From positions 67,300,395 to 67,364,394 of the forward strand of contig JAZBQD010000014.1 of assembly GCA_036583965.1 (NCBI GenBank): a DNA stretch of 64,000 nt, written 5' to 3'. Shown here piece by piece: positions 47,411 through 60,130 of this stretch; the stretch's first letter is position 1, and each line of letters opens with the position of its first letter. The translations under genes and the position numbers were made by a program. This DNA is from Prunella strophiata. Lineage: Eukaryota > Chordata > Aves > Passeriformes > Prunellidae. Below the pieces are notes generated by a model that made no database searches, had not been told where the DNA came from, and worked only from the letters and a program-made list of their open reading frames with translations.

Positions 47411-48840
47411 CTGTGTGGAGAATTAATTGGCTGGCTTTCCCAATCAGTGACTCTTCTGCATACTTGATTTCATTGTTTCCAGCTGAAATTGAGCATTTAC
47501 TGGGCTTACTATGACAAAGAAGACAGAAAGAGTTTTTCAAACCCTGTGCCAGATTTTCTAGGCCCACTGGATGTATAAAATTAAGAAAGAAAAACTCACA
47601 CAATGATTTAAGCACAAATTTCACAACTAGAACTACATCTATAGGTATTTTATATCAATTACAGTGGCTGCTGATGAAAGAAAATTACAGTAAAAAAAAA
47701 TATCAAACATGAAGGAAAACAGCAGTTGCAGGAATAAATAACTGAGAGACAGCATTTGCAAAAGCCCTGTAATGAGGGGCTTCTCTTCTAAAGAACCATG
47801 TTATCTCCCTGCAAAGTCCCAAGTTTCTGAGTCCTTTTAAAGGACTCAGCTGCTCATGGGTGATATCAACTTTTAGCTGGATGAGCCCCAAAATGAGCCA
47901 CCCAAGGATTAGACCACACTGTTTGCAGCCAGGACTGTGCATGCATAGGCAATTACTCCAGGAGAAAGTGATGAGAGAAAATGTAATGTAAACTCTGCAC
48001 TCAGCCAATAAATCTTACAGTAGCCTAATTTTTCTAGGACTGATGCCTCGAGCAATACCTGTGTGGGCCGGAAAGGAAGGAGAAAAAAAAAAAAAAAAGT
48101 CTTGAAGTTTCTAAAATTCCCTTATCCTGTTTATCAGAATGCTGTTGCTTCTCTTAAATTGTGACCTTTCCCTTGGGGATTTTGCTCTCCAGATGAGACT
48201 TCAAAGCTTTTGGGTTACTGTAGGAGACGTCCTTGACCACGAGTAGACCAGAAACACGTATTAGGACCAACTGCAACTAATTTCATGCTGTCAGAGTGGA
48301 GTGTAACCTCTGAGTCAGCAGTCACTGCCTGTTTTCAAGTGACTTTTGTAGCTCTAACCAATGTCAGCCTGGCTGAGGATGAGAAATAAAATCTTTATTT
48401 GGTCATATTCTGGTCAAGTATTGCATATTCAAGATTTCAAACAAGTATCCAGCTCAGCTGCAATCTGCTTATGAGCATTAGGCACTCAGTAAAGAAAGTT
48501 AGTTGCAGTCTTGAACCTTATATTCCCCTTTCCTGCATCAGGGAGGGATATATGGGATGGTTTCACCTACCTCAGTCAATGAGGAACCATTGATTTTCAA
48601 TAGTTACATCAGAGGGAGTAAAAAATGGCAAGGTGAAGAAATAACAACAATTCTAAAGGGCTGAGTTTGTTTGTGTTTTATGGAGGAGAAGTTGAACAGT
48701 GATTTGCTTTGTCCAAATTTCCCCACAGACTTTTTCCCCCTCACACCTGCTTTCTCAATTCTTTTCTTTAAACAAAACATGAGGTCTTCAGTTATTGACT
48801 TAGCAGGCATCTGGTTCCAGTCAGTGAAAGAAAAAATTCG
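47411..48840. other. unique noncoding DNA
   Basis: No gene recognised. It includes an 11-bp-arm palindrome at 47827-47849 and an A run near 48083-48098. The 101-codon minus-strand frame at 47703-48008 contains cysteines and hydrophobic residues but no domain I recognise. Confidence 0.5.
47827..47849. repeat. perfect inverted repeat, 11-bp arms
   Basis: CTGAGTCCTTT and its exact reverse complement are separated by a single T. Near-zero loop length makes it a palindrome or cruciform rather than a good RNA hairpin. Confidence 0.9.
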
Positions 48841-49289
48841 ATTGCCATTTTAAGAAACTTCACAGAAAGTTTTTGCTAAGTGGATTTCAGAGTATCATTT
48901 TGGTTTTGCTAGATTTTTTTTTTTTTCAGTTTCCTAGAGGGACTTTTTCCAATTTAAATAAAGTTTTAATTGGGAGGGGAAATATCAAACAGGAAGAAAG
49001 TCCCCCTAAATTATGTTTGGCTGTAATTTCCCCTAAAAAGACAAAAAATGTCTTATACCTCCTGCTAGAACATAAAGAATATGTTTTTTTTAAAAAAATA
49101 AAACTCATTTCACATATGCATTGTAATTATTCTTACTGAGATATAAAGTTGAATGAGCAGAATTCTCTTCCCTGCATTAGGCCAAATTTTGCCTTTTTGT
49201 TGCAATTTTCACCCATTACAGCTGAAAATCACATTCAGGGACAGTTAAATCATAGGTCTGGTAACTTATTATGCAATGATAACCACTTG

Positions 49290-49690
49290 TGAGTCTGAGC
49301 ACAAACTTGCATAAATTAGCTACATTAAATTCATATGTTTAATTAATGGAACTGTGCCTACACGGGTAGTTATTGTGGTTTTAAAAAAACTATCCTGAGA
49401 ATACTTAACCCTGTTTTGCTATTAGTTACAGTCAGAAAAGGAATGATTTTAACTAAATCGTGTATATTGAGTAAGAAATTTAAAAAATCCAAAGTTTTGA
49501 TTAGCTGTAATTTTCATCCAGGAAGGTGAAAATTGTTTTCAGCCTTTTTTTGAGGTTGTGACTTTATTGTAAATTGCTCAACTTTTCCTCAACTATCATG
49601 AATTATCCCAGCTATTTAGTGATTGTGGTATGTTTATTTACCCCATTTTTTTTCATCTATTGAGTATAAGGTGATTTAACTGTCAGACCA
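49290..49690. promoter_or_regulatory. candidate conserved noncoding block (weak)
   Basis: Repeat-free AT-rich sequence with many homeodomain-type words (GCATAAATTAGC, TTTAATTAATGG, GATTAGCTGTAATTTTC) and isolated CpGs ('acacgggtag', 'aaatcgtg'). There is no coding frame. The neighbouring 'ggccaaattttgcc' near 49180 resembles an old amniote repeat. Confidence 0.22.
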
Positions 49691-49966
49691 TAAATATACA
49701 TTCTTGGAGCATAGAAGACTTGAAGTGTATTTTCAATCACCATGCTAGCAGCACAAAAATTAATTTGTAAAAATTAAAGTAAAACAATCTATTTCTGTTA
49801 GTGAAAGAGCTGATCATACCTTTCATGTTAATTTTTATTTCTTGCCCCTATCCAGCCTCATTCTTTAACATAATTGTGGTGTTACATGTTGAACAATCAT
49901 ATTTTATCCATTCTTGACATTTTTTCATTGCTTGTGGTGACATTTTGACTGCTCATTTTCCAGCAG

Positions 49967-50195
49967 AATTCATTGCTTGATCCAGTTTTACCCAGGGTCC
50001 CACATCAGTGCAAATTACAGGAAGACAAGGAAAAGCAACGAGTAGGGAGGTGGCAGGGGAAGCTCCTCTCAAGCCTCACAGCCTCCAGCAGGAAGGTGGG
50101 TTTAACCATCCCCAGGAGTTTCATGCAGCCAGCAGGAAGGAGAAAGACAAGGCAGTGCCTGAGCTCCAACTTTGAAAATGTCATGGTGGATTTAG
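49967..50195 (+). other. weak candidate exon
   Basis: The word TGCTCATTTTCCAGCAG ends at 49966. The following 229 bp are open in one frame and are GC-richer than the flanks. They end at ATTTAG|GTATGT (donor at 50196). The peptide is basic and polar without a recognisable domain. Both splice-like sites are good, so this might be an exon of a protein gene or a noncoding RNA, or chance. Confidence 0.2.
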
Positions 50196-51362
50196 GTATG
50201 TAAATCCCTTTAATAGCCCATCCCTAAGTGATTTGACTGAGGTCATAGTGACATTTTACCACAGATCAGGGAATGAAGCCCAGATGTGTTAAGGCCCATA
50301 GAGGCATCCTAACTCCTGTTCTAGGTTTCCTTTCTCCCTTTTCCCACTGTAAATTTTCCCTAACACCTTTAAGATGGTCCAAAATTTGCAGCCTCCATCT
50401 TTGGTGGTTTAAAGTATCAAGGACCATCATAAAATTACCATGGGGGACAGGATTTGAAACAACAGCAACAACAACAGTGAGCATGCAGAGGTTTTTTCTC
50501 CATTTCACTCCCAAGGCGAGGAATTTTTACAATACCCTCTGGAGTTCCCCTGGCCTCAGCATCAAACATAGAGTGAAGCAGCCAAGAACAGGCCCACACC
50601 CTGCACAACTTGCCAGCAATAATTAATTAACTGAGGAGCAAACAGCAGCAAATATTCCCTGCATAGGATCACACGGTTTCATCTGGTTACATTCCAGTGA
50701 TTGGAGTGTCACTCCATCTCTTTGTTTTGCCTTTATTTTCATCAGTGTGTGGGTGGGTTTCTTTTTTGTTGTCCATGTTGTTGTTTTCCTTTAAATGAAA
50801 ACTCAGAATCTGATTTAATAACCTAAATCTCAGCACTGAGCCCCAGGAATAAAAATAGAAATGCAGAAGTTTAATCTCTCTTATACCTTGCTAAACTTAA
50901 AATCTCAGTGTCTCATCAACAGCCTTTCAAACAGGTTATTGCTCCTGCATGGACAGGGCAGATACTTCTTGACAGCAAGAATCTGTTCCTGCCAAAAACA
51001 CTGCTGGAACATCTCTGTCAGGTGATTCACAAGGGACTTCAGCAGACTGTTGTCAGCTTGTCTGGTGCTGCTGCTACCCAGTAATCATGTTCTCCTGGAG
51101 CCACAGGTGCTCAGGATTACCTCTTTCAGAAGCACCACCTCACCAAGACTGTCAGTTTGGCTTGTCTGCCCATCCTAACCCAGGAAGATAAATATAAATT
51201 ATGTGTTTTCCTACCTGGTCTCAGGAGTCCATCTGGGACGTTGTTTCAAGGCACAAAGCAAAACTGCCAAATTAGGGGTAGGTACTGCAGTCCCATTTTG
51301 TGTAAGGACTCCCCAGCTGGAGTGTGCTCCACTGTTAAGGACTTAAATTCGTTTCTGTCCCC
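50196..51362. other. unique noncoding DNA
   Basis: No gene recognised. The opposing frames of 117 and 82 codons at 50266-50626 are shadows of each other. A short CAA/CAG tract lies at 50461-50476. Confidence 0.5.
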
Positions 51363-51690
51363 AGAATCACAGGAGGGTTTGGGTTGGAAGGGACTGTTAA
51401 AGGTGACCTGGATAATTAGCAGAGACATCTTCAACTAGATCAGGTAGCTTAGAGTCCCATCCAACCTGACCCTTAAATTTTCCAGGGATGGGGCCCCTCC
51501 ACCATCTCTCTGGGCAAACTAGGTGTTTTATCACCATCTTTGTAAAAAGCTTCTTCCTTTTTGCTAATCTAAATTGATCCTATTTCTTCCAAACCATTCT
51601 CCCTTGTCCTATCATAATAGATACTTTTAAAAACTTTGTTCTTATTTTCTCATAGGCCCCCCAGTCTCTCATTTAACAGGTGAGACACCT
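51363..51690 (-). mobile_element. CR1 LINE 3'-end fragment (minus), longer copy
   Basis: 'cagaatcacaggagggtttg', 'ggttggaagggactgttaaa', 'cccatccaacctgaccctta', 'ccagggatggggcccctcca', 'tttgctaatctaaattgatc', 'cccttgtcctatcataatag' and 'tcataggccccccagtctct' occur in the order expected of an antisense CR1. They reach back from the 3' UTR into ORF2 by more than 250 bp. It carries several indels and stops. Confidence 0.95.
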
Positions 51691-54600
51691 TAACCAGGAG
51701 GTCTCAGAACTCCTCCTTTCAGAGGGCTCACACCTCTAGCAGGACTCAGAGGATGACACTCCGCAGCTCACATCACTGTCCTGGGAGCATGGTGTGATTA
51801 ATCAATTATGATTGATTTCAAGCTAACTGCAGGATAAATTTCTAGGGGCATAGAAGACCTCAAACATCTTTGCTGAAGCCATTACAGTTTGCAGGGAATG
51901 ATTCAATATTCCTTAAGCCCAAAATAAAAGTGCATCAAAGTGCAGGAGGGAAGCTGCAGTTGCTGTGCACATATGAGCTACACCTGGAGTTCCCTTTTTT
52001 CTTGTCTCTCCAAGGTACGTGTTGTGTGTGGATCTTGGCTATGAAGAGATCTTGATATGTCACTGGGCTGCTTCATAACCTGTTTAAGGCATTCACCTGG
52101 CTTATGGGGAGGGGGAGTTTGGATTCTAGCCTGAAGGCCACTAAATATTTCAGTACCTGCTCTTAAGTATTCAATGCAGTGGGAACTCGAGTCTCTTCAG
52201 TCATTGAAATATAGTTCTGTGTTAAAATGTGCTTTTCCTTCAACTGAACTGGTGGAGTGAAATAGATTTGACTAGAAAGGTTATGGCTACTTCCCCCTGT
52301 CCATCACAGGACACATATCAACAGGGTGCTGAATATGGGATAAAGGAGTTCTAAAGAGTTAAGAGATTCAGCTACAATTCCTACTTTTCCAATAAATAGA
52401 CTCTATTTTGAAGTTTTTTGGAAAGAAAAGATTGATGCATTTGTTTAACCTACCTTTGGAAAGAAAAGATCAGAGTGTCTAATTTAGAAATGTTCTGGGA
52501 TATACAACTTTGGAGCTGGAAGGATTGAAACCCTCAGGAATGTGTAGGAAATAAACAAACTTTCATCTCATGCTTATTTCTGCTCTTTCTGGCAGAAATA
52601 AGCAAGTTTTTGCTGAATATGATGGCTTTTTTGCCTCTATTGACAGGCAATTAGAACTCCAGTTTGCAGGTTGCTGCATGAAAATTGGCCACCACACTGC
52701 TTGACATTGTGACACACTTAATGGATTGTCCTTCATGAATTAAGAGGAACATAATGAAGGAAAGATTCATGTGCTTTGTCTTTTGTGCTCTGGATGTAGC
52801 TGTCATGCAGGCAGGAAAAAAACCTTGTGTTCACTTCCTTGTCAATTCACACCACGTGTGTTGGGCAGGTGGAGCACTGGGATCTTCTCAGGTCTTATTT
52901 TTCTGTGGGTCCTCCACAGAATCCAGCCCAGGTATGTACCCAGCAGCTTCTTTAGGCATGTTTCTAAAATTGCACCCTTTTTTCAGCAATCCTTTTGCAT
53001 GTCTAAAGCTTTCAGAGATCATATTATTCCTGCAGAGAGGCTACAGACTCATTGGCATGGTCCTCATTGCCCAGACCTGTCCTTTGCATAATTGCTCCCA
53101 TCTAGGCAAAGCAGTTATAAAACCATCAACAGTTCTAAAAAACCCACATTTGCTACATAATTCAGCTCCTAAATTTGGCCTTGCTTTTATTGGATAAATC
53201 TATCTGTTAATGAAAACAAACCAGATATCCACTCCTCTTAAAACACTCATTGGGCCAACTCATATTTAAATGTGTGTAATAATATATAGCTTGTTTCATC
53301 TTGACCAGATTTTTAAGCACGGGAGAACTAAGCAAATGAATGTGATTTTTGTTATGTGCTGATAGGCTGAAGAAAGCCTTAGTCACATAATAAAAGTGGC
53401 CAGAATTTACCCAATGAGATGTTCTTGGGAAGCATACAACAGCTGCAAGTGTAGCATTTGAAAGCCCAATTCTTGTGGTTGCAGTTTAATAAACTGTTTC
53501 CTATCTGAGCAGCATGATTGTTAGTTATGGAGAAGAGGGTGAAACAGTCTTTCATTCTCAGTAAAAATTAGTCAGGGGAGCTCTTACTCTGTTTTCATCC
53601 CAGCTCCTTCTCTGTGTTCACAATTATTCTTCTTCATTGTTCTTGAGTTAAATTTCAAATGATGGCACATAGGGAAGATTTGCTAGACCTGACTTATCAG
53701 GGGTTGTGTGTGTAAGGAATTTCAGAGCAACCTAAGGACTCATCATCCCAGTATAGGAAACAAAGAAAAGAAAGAAAAAACATTGAGACCTGTTTTCAGT
53801 GCCATTCCTTGCTTATGGGGGAAGGTTTGGCAGCCAAATGGTAAACTTGGTTCAATTAAAAGGTGAATGATAAAGGGGGTGAAAAAGAAAAAGAAAAAAA
53901 AAAAAAAACAAACTAGGGAGGATAGAGTTTTCTGGAAAGGAAAGCAGCAGGCTATAGTCTTTCTCTTTGCTTTTGCTGGGCTCTTTATTTACTTATTTAT
54001 CATCAATTAATTAGCAGCACTGCAGAAACACAAGTTCCCAAGCAGCTTGCCACTTGTGCTCAGAGTAAATACCCAGAACACACAACGTAATTAAAAATGT
54101 AAATAACACTATCGTCAAATGCTGGCTTGTGTGTCAGCAGAAAGGACACTGCTGGACTCAGGAGAAGGAGCAACAGCAGTGATCTGAGGGCTACAGATCT
54201 GCTCATTGTGTGTGTTGACCATGGGGCAGCACATGGGTCTAATCTATTTACTCATCGTGGTGGTACCTCATTGTTGATCACCATCAATATGCACACTGAG
54301 CACCAGCCAAAAAAGAGAGCAGCCACTGTTGTCATGGTGATGTTGTGAAAAGAGGAAGCAAAAAAAGCTCATCCAGTTATAGGAGGGGTGGTTGGGGGTT
54401 TGGGAAATGGGGGTTGGAGTGCCTCCCTTGTCACAGGGCTTTGAATAGGATGCTGGCAGCTCAGTCACTGGCCTGAGAGCCATTCATTTCATTGAAACAG
54501 GTGTTTAAATCCTTCTGAGAGTCCTGCCTCAGTTCCCCATCTTCACTACTCCACTGCTCAGTGGCATCTTTACTACTTTGGTGTCTACAGGCACTTATAT

Positions 54601-55013
54601 TTCCTGGAGTTCACTTTTATGTAACATCATCCCCTTGTTAACTCTTAAATTTCTAACTAACAAGATCTTTCCTTTGAATGGCAGGATTTTTATCTGCTAC
54701 CTTTTCTTAGTGATCTTGAATAATTTATCAGAAAGTGAGTATTCTTGCAAGATCTAAGCCATTGTTGTAAAAATATTTTGAGGGACGTACTCTGACAGAC
54801 ACATACAAGCATTACAGAGATTTCCTATTTCCACTCAAAAAACAATGAAACTAGAACAAAACAAAACAGAAAACAAACACAAAACAAAGAAACAAAACCA
54901 AAACAAAAACAAAAAACCCAAACAGATTGGAAAAGGGAGGAAATAGCTCTCTCAAATTGCAGCCACTATGAGTGAGGATTGTTGAAATCTCATTGTAATT
55001 AAGAAAAGCTAAT
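51691..55013. other. unique noncoding DNA
   Basis: No gene recognised. The 147-codon frame at 52754-53197 overlaps a 106-codon frame in another phase and has no domain. An A-rich tract lies at 53884-53908 and a CAAAA-type tract at 54854-54920. Confidence 0.55.
54854..54920. repeat. (CAAAA)n tract
   Basis: CAAAA, CAAA and ACAAAG words over about 65 bp. Confidence 0.9.
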
Positions 55014-55159
55014 CATAGGATCATAGAAACATAGAATAGTTAAAGTTGGAAGGGACCTGAAAGACCATCTAATTCCACCACCCTGCCATGGGCATGGGCT
55101 CTTTTCACTCATTTAGATTGCCTAGGGTCCCCATCCAACCTGGTCTTGAACACTTCCCA
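55014..55159 (-). mobile_element. CR1 3'-end fragment (minus)
   Basis: 'atcataggatcatagaaaca', 'agttggaagggacctgaaag', 'accatctaattccaccaccc', 'ctgccatgggcatgggctct' and 'tccaacctggtcttgaacac' mark an antisense CR1 3' end, about 145 bp long. Confidence 0.94.
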
Positions 55160-56929
55160 TGCTGTAGAAGCTTTGATTTTGGTAAGAGTTGAGATTAACA
55201 GGAAGGCTGAAAGTATAAGCACAATGTGTGCCCTTGCTAAATGTCAAATAAAAATATGTTGTGATTCCAGCATCACCACTCATCATTTGCCAGAGGATGA
55301 GAGTACCATGAGCTTTTTTGACTTCTGTCTTGCACTAGCCCTGCTGTAGAGGTGTATCCTACCCACTGCTTATCCTCAATTTCTTGGAAAAGAAATTATC
55401 TTTTCTTTATCATTCCCTCCGAGCTCAGTCCTTAAAGAGAAGCAATTGCCATTTCTGTAAACTCACTGCCTCAGGAAAAAGTCTTTAAGCATTTATGTAT
55501 GTGGATATACATGCATGCATGTGTGGTAATATATGTATATATATAATATTTAATCCAGTGCATTCAGTCTCTGATTACAGCTACTAATTGAAAATATTGT
55601 TTTTAATAAGAATTGTATTAATGATCATATTAATATTGATATTGATGATGATAATAATAAAAACAATAGCTAATCTAGGCTATAGAGAAGAAATAGAAAA
55701 AGAGCTTTTAAGTGAAGTCTGCAAGATTAACAAAACCACTTTTTTTTCATTCCTTAATGCAATCTTACTTTAATATTCTGATCAGGAATGAAGGAGTTGT
55801 GCAAAAAGCTTTGCTTGGTTTATGCAGGGGCTTTGCATCGTTAACATTATTCCTTCATAGTAATATTTCCTAAACTGAGGGCACTGGATTTGTGTTCTTT
55901 TAACATAGCCCACTGAAGGGTTTCTACTGCTTTAACAGGTTTGTGGAGGCTGCCTTAACAAATGAAAGGTATCTTTGAAAGGTATCTTTAAAAATCTCAG
56001 ATTTCTTAATATCTATATATTATATTGATCAAAAAAAATGTTGATTGTCGCTTGTGATTAATTCTAGATACTGGCCAAATTAAAAACCTGGTGTTATCTT
56101 GTCTGCCTTGGTTTATTCTACACATCAATAAGAAAAATCAAATTATGGTCACTGCTCAGGGTCTTCCCATGATTTCTTAAAATTTTAGTAAGTAAATAAA
56201 GAAAGCCTGAGATGACTTTGAGGTGTAGTTTTTTGTAGACTGCTGCCTGAGATATTTTATTTGAATACTGATTTCTTATTTTCTTTTTAAGGAAGCAGCA
56301 AAAAGATTTGTTATATTTCTTGTTGAAAAATAAAATGGTACATTTAGTCACTTATATGCATGTAAAGCCTTTCTTCTTCCCCTTTGACACTAGTATTCTT
56401 ACTTTTCCCTTTAGGTTTTTTTTTTTTCTCCTAGTGCTGTTTATATGCCATATTACACTCTCTAATTTCCTTTTATCTTTTCTTTATTTTGCAATGTCTC
56501 AGTACATGTCTCTTTAAGACAAGTTAATTTAGTCAATTACTCCAGTTTGGTTTCAGATAAAATCTTTAATTTATCCAGGCCCCTCTTTATTCTTTCTAAG
56601 ATCCTCTTTCCATTAATTTCATGAAACATTCTAATTCTCCATTTTAGGAAAAAGCTAATTTCACTCACTTGCACAGAATTCCTCAGTCTTTTTCCTCTAT
56701 TGCACATTTTACTTAAACAGTACTATGTTGAGATTGGTGATGTTCTTACCTACTAGAGAAGTTTTCTTTTCCTGCTCTGCCTAGAAAACTGACACAGATC
56801 CACTTGCCTTCTCCTGCATCTCTGCACAATATAGAAAATGATGCATTCCCAAAAGGATGAGGACTTTTTCCTGCCCAATACAGGAGAACACCTATGCCAC
56901 ATTCACCGAAGCCATGCCGTGTCTTGCAA
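55160..56929. other. unique AT-rich noncoding DNA
   Basis: No gene recognised. It includes a TATG/TA-rich tract at 55494-55550, an ATT/GAT-rich stretch at about 55600-55665, and a small tandem duplication of 'gaaaggtatctt' at 55965-55989. Confidence 0.5.
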
Positions 56930-57124
56930 AAGGGTTGTCAAGCCTTGGAGCAGGCTGTCAAGGGAAGTGGTAGAATCAGCAAGCCTGGAAGTGTTCAAAA
57001 AATGTGGGGATGTGGCACTTGATGACATGGTTTAGTGGTGGGCATGGTGGTGGTGTTGGGTTGACAGCTGGATTTGATGATCCTAGAGACCTGATGATTC
57101 CAACCCTACCGATGCTATGATTCC
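56930..57124 (+). mobile_element. CR1 LINE 3'-end fragment
   Basis: The plus-strand frame keeps [20 protein letters not shown] followed by a KCGDVALDDMV-like end, the C-terminus of CR1 ORF2. A 3' UTR follows, ending 'gatgctatgattcc'. The 65-codon frame starting at 56838 joins unique sequence to this remnant and is not a gene. Confidence 0.94.
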
Positions 57125-58104
57125 AGATTCTGTACCTCTGGGTGGTGGATGTGGGGGATTTTTATTTGGGATTGGCTGGAACACCAGTGGGACAATGCTG
57201 GGGCTGCCTGTAGGTCAGCAGGTAGAGGCAGGTGTGCTGTGCAGTCATGCTGGAGTTTCCCTTCACTGGTACTGGAATTTCCCTCCATAGAGTTGGAAAT
57301 GGAGACTGCAACTCTCTTAAAGCCTCTCCCTCTCCTCTCACCTCAGATTTTGTTTTTCACGAGTATTTCACTTCCTGGCAGTTCCCCAGGATTGTTTTGC
57401 CTCCTCCAGCAAGTTGCTCTCATTTTCCTCATTTAAGAAATGAGAAAGATAAATCCACTGCAAAACAGCTTGACCACCAATAGCCCCAGAGGGCACGAAG
57501 CAATGAGAAGGCAGAGATTGGTCACTACTGTAAATAATTATATTGCTTCAGAAACAGCTTTCCTTGCTTAGTAATTTTCTTGTTTATCTGCACTCCTTGC
57601 TTCACTTAACTTGTCTTAGAGACAGGGCTTGACATGTGACAAGTCCCTGACAATAATCAGTCCCCTTGTACTATCCCACTAAAAAATTAGTGCAATGTGC
57701 TACTGAATTTGGGCAGAAGAGTGCTTCCTGCTTTTCCATGCAGAGGCACACACAACAGAATCAGGAAACTGAGTTTGCTGAAACTCAAACCAATAAAAAA
57801 AGGGAAAGAGACAAAAAAAAAATAAAATAAAATGGGGTTTATGTGTCTTGTCAAGATTTTTGGATGGCTTGTCAAGCTGACCACAAATCTCATCCTGAAT
57901 ACAAGAAGATGGAAGTAGCTCAGTGGCCAGAGTGCCAGAGTGTCCAAAACTTGGGAGATATGAAGGACTTCTATTGTTAGCAAAAGTTCCTGGAAATGGG
58001 AATTAAAAATATATCCTTTAAATTAGTTAGTACCAAAAACTTATAGCATTCAGCAAAATGGATGTGTTTTATTAAGAATAAGTTTACTCCATTTGAAGCA
58101 TGTT
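57125..58104. other. unique noncoding DNA
   Basis: The first 300 bp are GC-richer with overlapping frames of 83-95 codons lacking domains. The rest is AT-rich with an A run near 57810. No gene called. Confidence 0.5.
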
Positions 58105-58204
58105 AAAAAAAAAAAAAAATCACCAGGAAAAAAAACCAAACCAAAACAAAACAAACAAACAAACAAACAAACAAACAAAAAAAAAACCTAAATAAAACCA
58201 AACA
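58105..58204. repeat. poly(A) plus (CAAA)n tract
   Basis: A 16-base A run is followed by CCAAA, CAAAA and a regular CAAA array (about seven units near 58151-58180), then an A run and more AC-rich words. Confidence 0.93.
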
Positions 58205-58619
58205 GAAGATCTCAAAAAAGATCTGGGTACATCTTGAAACTCCAGCATGTTATCCCATAGGAGATGTGTTTTGGTTGTCTTCTGCTCGTTGCCTTTATAA
58301 ATGAGTTTGATGAGACAAAATATATTTTTGATAAATTATTTCTCTTTTTTATTGGAGTGTGTCAGAACTCCAAAATATATTGCAGAAAATTATACAACTC
58401 TAACTCTGCAAAGTATTGGAAAATGTGATCCAGACCCTCAGCTGCAGGGTAGTAACATATTTTAGAATAGATGCATTTGGTTCAGTTCAGCAGTGTTTGC
58501 ATACACAAAATCTCTCTATTTCTGTGCAGCATATTGACCTGAACTCCCCTAAAATAAACCCATTTTTGCAAAGGCACTTCAAAAAGCAACCTCTTTATAG
58601 AATGCCACCAATGTGAACT

Positions 58620-59110
58620 ACATTTGCAGAGATAACCCCATCACAGTGGACTCACATTTGAAATAATATTTACATATTCAATTTTTTCTATCATGAAATG
58701 CTCTATCAACTGTTACATTCCAATAACCATGAACGTAAATGAGTGCAGACTTCAAATGGACAATCATTAACCCATGCTGTAATGATTATACAACATCCTT
58801 CAAATACTGAATGTTTTGAATGTGATCAAGTGATTCTTTCTTGTTATTTTGACTTTCATACTAATTATTAAACTTTAATTACCCATTATGGGTAATTATT
58901 AATATTTATTGTGCATTATTGTCATTGTTCATGGGCTTTTATAAAGAGAACTATACTTGATATAGAGAAAAACATCATTAAATTAAATATTCATTTACAT
59001 GGTTTTGCAGCAACCTATTTTTAAAACAAATGGGTATGAGCCTGTTTTTCTATTAGCTGTTATGTTTATAAATATTGATTTACTGCCCATTATTCTTCTT
59101 GACTACATTT
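58620..59110. promoter_or_regulatory. candidate conserved noncoding / enhancer-like block
   Basis: Repeat-free AT-rich sequence crowded with homeodomain and octamer-like words (TGTAATGATTATAC, ACTAATTATTAAAC, TTTAATTACC, GGTAATTATTAATA, AAATTAAATATTCATTTAC). A perfect 23-bp palindrome lies at 58876-58898. No coding frame. It is similar in look to the 42691-43420 block. Confidence 0.33.
58876..58898. repeat. perfect palindrome TAATTACCCAT-T-ATGGGTAATTA
   Basis: Two 11-base arms are exact reverse complements around a central T, each containing a TAATTA homeodomain core. It could be a paired binding site for dimeric homeodomain proteins. Confidence 0.92.
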
Positions 59111-59769
59111 CTGTGACTTTCTATACCTTTACGTTTTCTCTATAAGCATTTTCTCCCTTGTTAAGATTACAAATGTGAACAAAATAAAAGAGAAAGTTGT
59201 TAGAAAAGCAAGCAAATAAAAAGTTTCTACCAGTTACATTAGCAGTATAAATTATTGCCAGTGTTGGTACCTGGGGTAAGACAGAAGTAAGAAATGCAAT
59301 CACAGTGTGCTTAAATTAAAATTAGGTTAAAAAAAAATAATATTCTGTGTATTACTTTCTCTAGAAATTGAGATGGAATAAAGCCAACTGACTTTTTGAG
59401 AAGCACACAAAGCTTAACTCATTTTAAATGTCCTTAAACATAGTAAGGGGCCTAGTAGGATTTTCAAAAGTCTCTATGTCTGGACCAAAAATACAAGTGA
59501 TACTATGCTCCAGGGCTGGTTTTAAATTTAAATGGGCAGAGTGCAGCTTCACAGATGTCCCAGGCCACAAAATAAGGTAGCACATAGGGTTTAAAATAAA
59601 TTTGGCCATCAATTTCTTTGAAAAATTTACAAATTTGAGCAGATCTCTTTGAGACCTTTTATTCAAAAGCATTCCTTAAAATATAACTGCTGGTTGCTTT
59701 TGGCCTTCAGCAGTTTACTGAGGCAGTCTCCAGCTGAAGGCTGACATAGTTCAGTGCCACCAATATGGA
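59111..59769. other. unique AT-rich noncoding DNA
   Basis: No gene, RNA or repeat recognised. Confidence 0.5.
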
Positions 59770-60014
59770 ATTACATGGAATTACAGAATGGTTTGTGTTG
59801 GGAGGGACCTTAAAGGTCACTCAGTTCCACGCCCTGCCATGGGCAGGGGACATCTTCTACTGGACCAGGTTTATCCATGGCCCACCCAATCTGGCCTTGA
59901 ACATTTCCAGGTATGGGGCATTCACAGCTTCTCTGGGCAACCTGTGCCAATGTCTTTCCACTATCACAGTAAAGAATTTCTTCTTAATACCCAATCTAAA
60001 GCCACCCTTTTTTA
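59770..60014 (-). mobile_element. CR1 LINE 3'-end fragment (minus)
   Basis: 'ttacagaatggtttgtgttg', 'ggagggaccttaaaggtcac', 'ctgccatgggcaggggacat', 'ctggccttgaacatttccag', 'ctctgggcaacctgtgccaa' and 'aagaatttcttcttaatacc' follow the antisense CR1 order into ORF2. The 94- and 75-codon plus-strand frames are antisense translations. Confidence 0.96.
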
Positions 60015-60084
60015 GTTATCAGTGTTTAATTGGCATGTGTGGCTCCTAGCAGGACTGAGCTCGGGACACGCGTTCACCCAGGAC

Positions 60085-60130
60085 ATTCATTCCCTCAGTG
60101 CAAACAAATTCATTCCCTCAGTACAAATTC
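60085..60130. repeat. 23-bp imperfect tandem duplication
   Basis: Two head-to-tail copies of a unit starting 'attcattccctcagt', with about three differences near the end of the unit. Confidence 0.85.

Noticed and set aside
52754..53197. 147-codon plus-strand frame
   Set aside because: Overlaps a 106-codon frame in another phase. The cysteine- and phenylalanine-rich composition is random and no domain or signal was recognised.
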